In this document: positions 16,500-18,094 of the stretch, in pieces
How positions within the stretch are numbered: position 1 is the first letter of the stretch
Layout of the letters: each line of letters opens with the position of its first letter
Origin: Chrysochromulina tobinii
Taxonomy: Eukaryota; Haptophyta; Prymnesiales; Chrysochromulinaceae
Reading direction: 5' to 3'
Length of the DNA: 18,094 nt
NCBI GenBank assembly: GCA_001275005.1
Contig: JWZX01000136.1
Coordinates: forward strand, 1-18,094
The notes under the pieces: model-generated
Databases searched by the model: none
Told to the model about the DNA's origin: nothing
Seen by the model: only the letters and a program-made list of their open reading frames with translations
Translations under genes and position numbers: made by a program

Positions 16500-16602
16500 A
16501 GATTCGGCCACTTATTCGGCCACTTATCTATATTGTACGGAGATTGTGTACCGGTAGCCCTAGTGACGAAACCCACTGATTGCCTAATAAGTGGCCGAAT
16601 CT
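16500..16602. mobile_element. MITE-like element with 16-bp perfect terminal inverted repeats
   Basis: agattcggccacttat (16500-16515) and ataagtggccgaatct (16587-16602) are exact complements bounding 103 bp. A second copy of ttcggccacttat follows the left end directly (16515-16527, period 12). The interior is markedly AT-richer than the region. No coding capacity and no clear target-site duplication are seen, so the class is undetermined. It lies about 90 bp upstream of the first ATG of the gene relic and in the 3' spacer region of the RING gene. Confidence 0.55.
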
Positions 16603-16731
16603 TCTCTGTGCAGCGCATCTGTGAAAGGGATGTTGAAATTAAAGAACAGCCGCAGCCCCCAGGAGCCTGCCATAGGGCGAGTTTTAACAAATACTACCGC
16701 TCGACAAGTTGCCTCACGCTTGTTCGCGTCT

Positions 16732-17574
16732 TTAGTCCCGCAGCAGGGGCCGACCGTTGCCGTCAGCAACGAGAGACAAAGGCATGATCTCTCCCTCTAC
16801 GCCCGGAGGAGCCAGTGCTCTCATCCGTTCCAACACCTCGCCCAGTGTGGGGTTGGTCTCATTGATCCATCGTCGGAGTGCGCGGACGTTCTCTTCGCCA
16901 AACATGGCAACGCATGGCGCAGCCCCCCCTCGTGCGATGGATGCCATCTCAGGAAGCTTGCGATTGGCGTAAGCGCCAAGGCGCTGCGTAAACAGGAGCT
17001 CTCGAGCACCGTTGAAGGCGTGGACATGGCCCCGCTCGATGGTGGCAAAGCCAGCCCCAAACCACAACTCGTACTCCCAGCTCTGCTCGAGCTGCCGATC
17101 GGTGGTGCGCCTATAGGAGAGGATTGTGCCTCGAAAGCATCGCTGAGTTGCCTCGTAACATGCCTCAACGAACGGCTCGATCATGGTGCTTCCATCTGTG
17201 TCGACGTATTCCTTGTGCCCACTCGCTTCATCATGAAAGTGAAAGGAGACATGGCTGGATGAGTCTGAATCGAAATGCGCAGTTTCGAAGACACAGCCCC
17301 ATAACCTCAAGGGTGCTGCATCATGGCTAGATCCATCAGCCAGATCCATCAAACTCGAGGACGCGATGAATGAACGGCACACAGGGCAAAAGCCGAGACC
17401 TGCCGGAGTCACCTCACCACTCCCTGTGTCAAGGGCCGCACGAATGCACCGTCCGCAAAAGACGTGTGCGCACGGAGTCCTTACTGGATCTGACAGCTCC
17501 GCGAGGCAGATTGGACACTCGCTATCACGATCATAGGTGCCGACTGTTGCGATCTCGGCCGATGTGTCCGGCAT
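16732..17574 (-). CDS. C3HC4 RING-finger protein, probable E3 ubiquitin ligase
   Basis: 280 residues from ATG (17574-17572). The N-terminal RING is complete: CPIC (C20, C23), C35, H37, FCGRC (C40, C43) and CPVC (C63, C66). The C3HC4 spacing is normal apart from a 19-residue loop before the last pair. The remainder has an unnamed domain with HVSFHFHDEASG (about 105-116), RCFRGTIL (about 144) and SWEYELWFGAGFATIERG (about 164-181). I recall similar blocks (FRGTI.W...W.YEL.F) in other algal proteins, where they may be substrate-binding. The C-terminal 60 residues are helical. RING proteins of this type transfer ubiquitin with an E2; the substrate is unknown. The frame extends upstream only from a TTG, so ATG 17574 is chosen. 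No break or truncation is visible. The dispersed repeat copy B lies about 150 bp upstream. Confidence 0.8.
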   Translation of the reverse strand: MPDTSAEIATVGTYDRDSECPICLAELSDPVRTPCAHVFCGRCIRAALDTGSGEVTPAGLGFCPVCRSFIASSSLMDLADGSSHDAAPLRLWGCVFETAHFDSDSSSHVSFHFHDEASGHKEYVDTDGSTMIEPFVEACYEATQRCFRGTILSYRRTTDRQLEQSWEYELWFGAGFATIERGHVHAFNGARELLFTQRLGAYANRKLPEMASIARGGAAPCVAMFGEENVRALRRWINETNPTLGEVLERMRALAPPGVEGEIMPLSLVADGNGRPLLRD

Positions 17575-17638
17575 GCCGTTTTGCAAAAGTGAACGCTTGT
17601 GAATGGACGTTTTGATGTGTTGTGAATGAATGGACGAG

Positions 17639-17684
17639 TCGAGCCGCCGGGGTTGGGCCGCCGGGGTCGAGCCGCCGGGGTTGT
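17639..17684 (+). repeat. Short GC-rich tandem repeat (gccgccgggg units)
   Basis: Three tandem units of about 14-16 bp built on (cga)gccgccggggt(tg), in the 5' flank of the RING gene. Its function is unknown. Confidence 0.8.
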
Positions 17685-17722
17685 CCAGTGTGTGTCCCGG
17701 CTCCCCCCGGTGTTTTTAAACT

Positions 17723-17929
17723 TGGGAGCGGGAGGCGGCAGGGTCGGGTTCGCAGGGGGCGGCCTCTTCTGAGTCGGCCGCGGGGAGCGGTCTGCTCCGG
17801 GGCTGCGGCTGTTGAGTCGGCCGCGGACATCCGGCCGTCGCACGGTCGTGCGGTACGGGTGCCAATTGGCGGGTGCGGTGGTCTGGGTTGGCTTGGTTGT
17901 GAGGTTCGTCAGTATGATCCGTGTGCCCG
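17723..17929 (+). repeat. Dispersed repeat, copy B (partner at 2371-2576)
   Basis: About 207 bp collinear with copy A, in the same strand orientation. The landmarks are listed under copy A; both copies end at tgatccgtgtgcccg. Copy B has an internal direct repeat of gagtcggccgcgg. The stretch tgtgtcccggctccccccgg at 17690-17717, found 3' of copy A, here lies 5' of copy B. This hints at a tandemly arranged longer unit of which pieces are seen. Confidence 0.75.
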
Positions 17930-18094
17930 ATTGTCCCACTGCTCAGGAGGGCCGCGCGCGCACGCGCGCCCGGACGGACGAAGAAGCTCGACCGCAAATC
18001 TCGCAAACTTGCTCGCATCCGTTAACGAAACAAACCAACACGGCGCCAGATCGTGCGGCGCGCGCAACAGCGCCGACGAGTGGGGCAAGCGGGC
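17930..18094. other. Right-end spacer, no gene recognised
   Basis: Contains a GC-rich near-palindrome at about 17950-17973 (ggccgcgcgcgcacgcgcgccc). A minus-strand frame here is open but runs into the dispersed repeat and shows no domain. It may be the flank of a gene outside the window. Confidence 0.35.

Noticed and set aside
17716-18018. 100-codon minus-strand frame starting MRASLRDLRSSFF
   Set aside because: It runs through the dispersed repeat, is Pro/Arg-rich without domain, and has no supporting context.

Overview
This is GC-rich nuclear DNA from a unicellular eukaryote, most likely a marine alga of the haptophyte type. The evidence is GT-AG introns inside genes, an RBM25-type splicing factor, a plant-MKP1-like phosphatase and a TRPM-like channel. 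Two further signs are hexanucleotide-driven Ala/Glu and Ser/Gly tracts and several domains that, from memory, recur in haptophyte and other algal proteins. The lineage call is inference; a pelagophyte or dinoflagellate relative cannot be excluded from 18 kb.

Layout. 2-970 (+) is the 3' end of an RBM25-like gene ending in a PWI domain. 1352-2263 (+) is an FkbM-type methyltransferase. 2371-2576 is copy A of a dispersed repeat. 2802-4064 (+) is a protein of unknown function with an algal Tudor-like domain interrupted by a Cys-rich insert. 4193-5110 (-) is a PhyH-type 2-oxoglutarate/Fe(II) dioxygenase. It diverges, across about 160 bp, from a GT61-like glycosyltransferase with a Cys-rich tail at 5271-6410 (+). 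6546-9304 (+, two exons) is an MKP1-like dual-specificity phosphatase whose gelsolin-like domain appears to be split by a glutaredoxin-like insert. 9511-13184 (+, two exons) is a TRPM-like cation channel. A short relic of a related channel lies just downstream (13228-13359). 13631-16414 (-) is a long decayed gene with several frameshifts and in-frame stops; its 5' part looks like an ADP-ribosyltransferase-type domain. A 103-bp MITE-like element with 16-bp perfect terminal inverted repeats (16500-16602) sits just upstream of it. 16732-17574 (-) is a C3HC4 RING protein, and 17723-17929 is copy B of the dispersed repeat.

The genes do not form a single pathway. They look like independent neighbours in a compact genome with spacers of 100-400 bp. 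The most informative items are the young-looking 74-nt intron in the phosphatase, whose first 35 nt duplicate the start of the next exon, the domain-in-domain architecture of that phosphatase, and the decayed ART-like gene beside a MITE-like element. No CRISPR, rRNA, convincing tRNA or bacterial operon is present.
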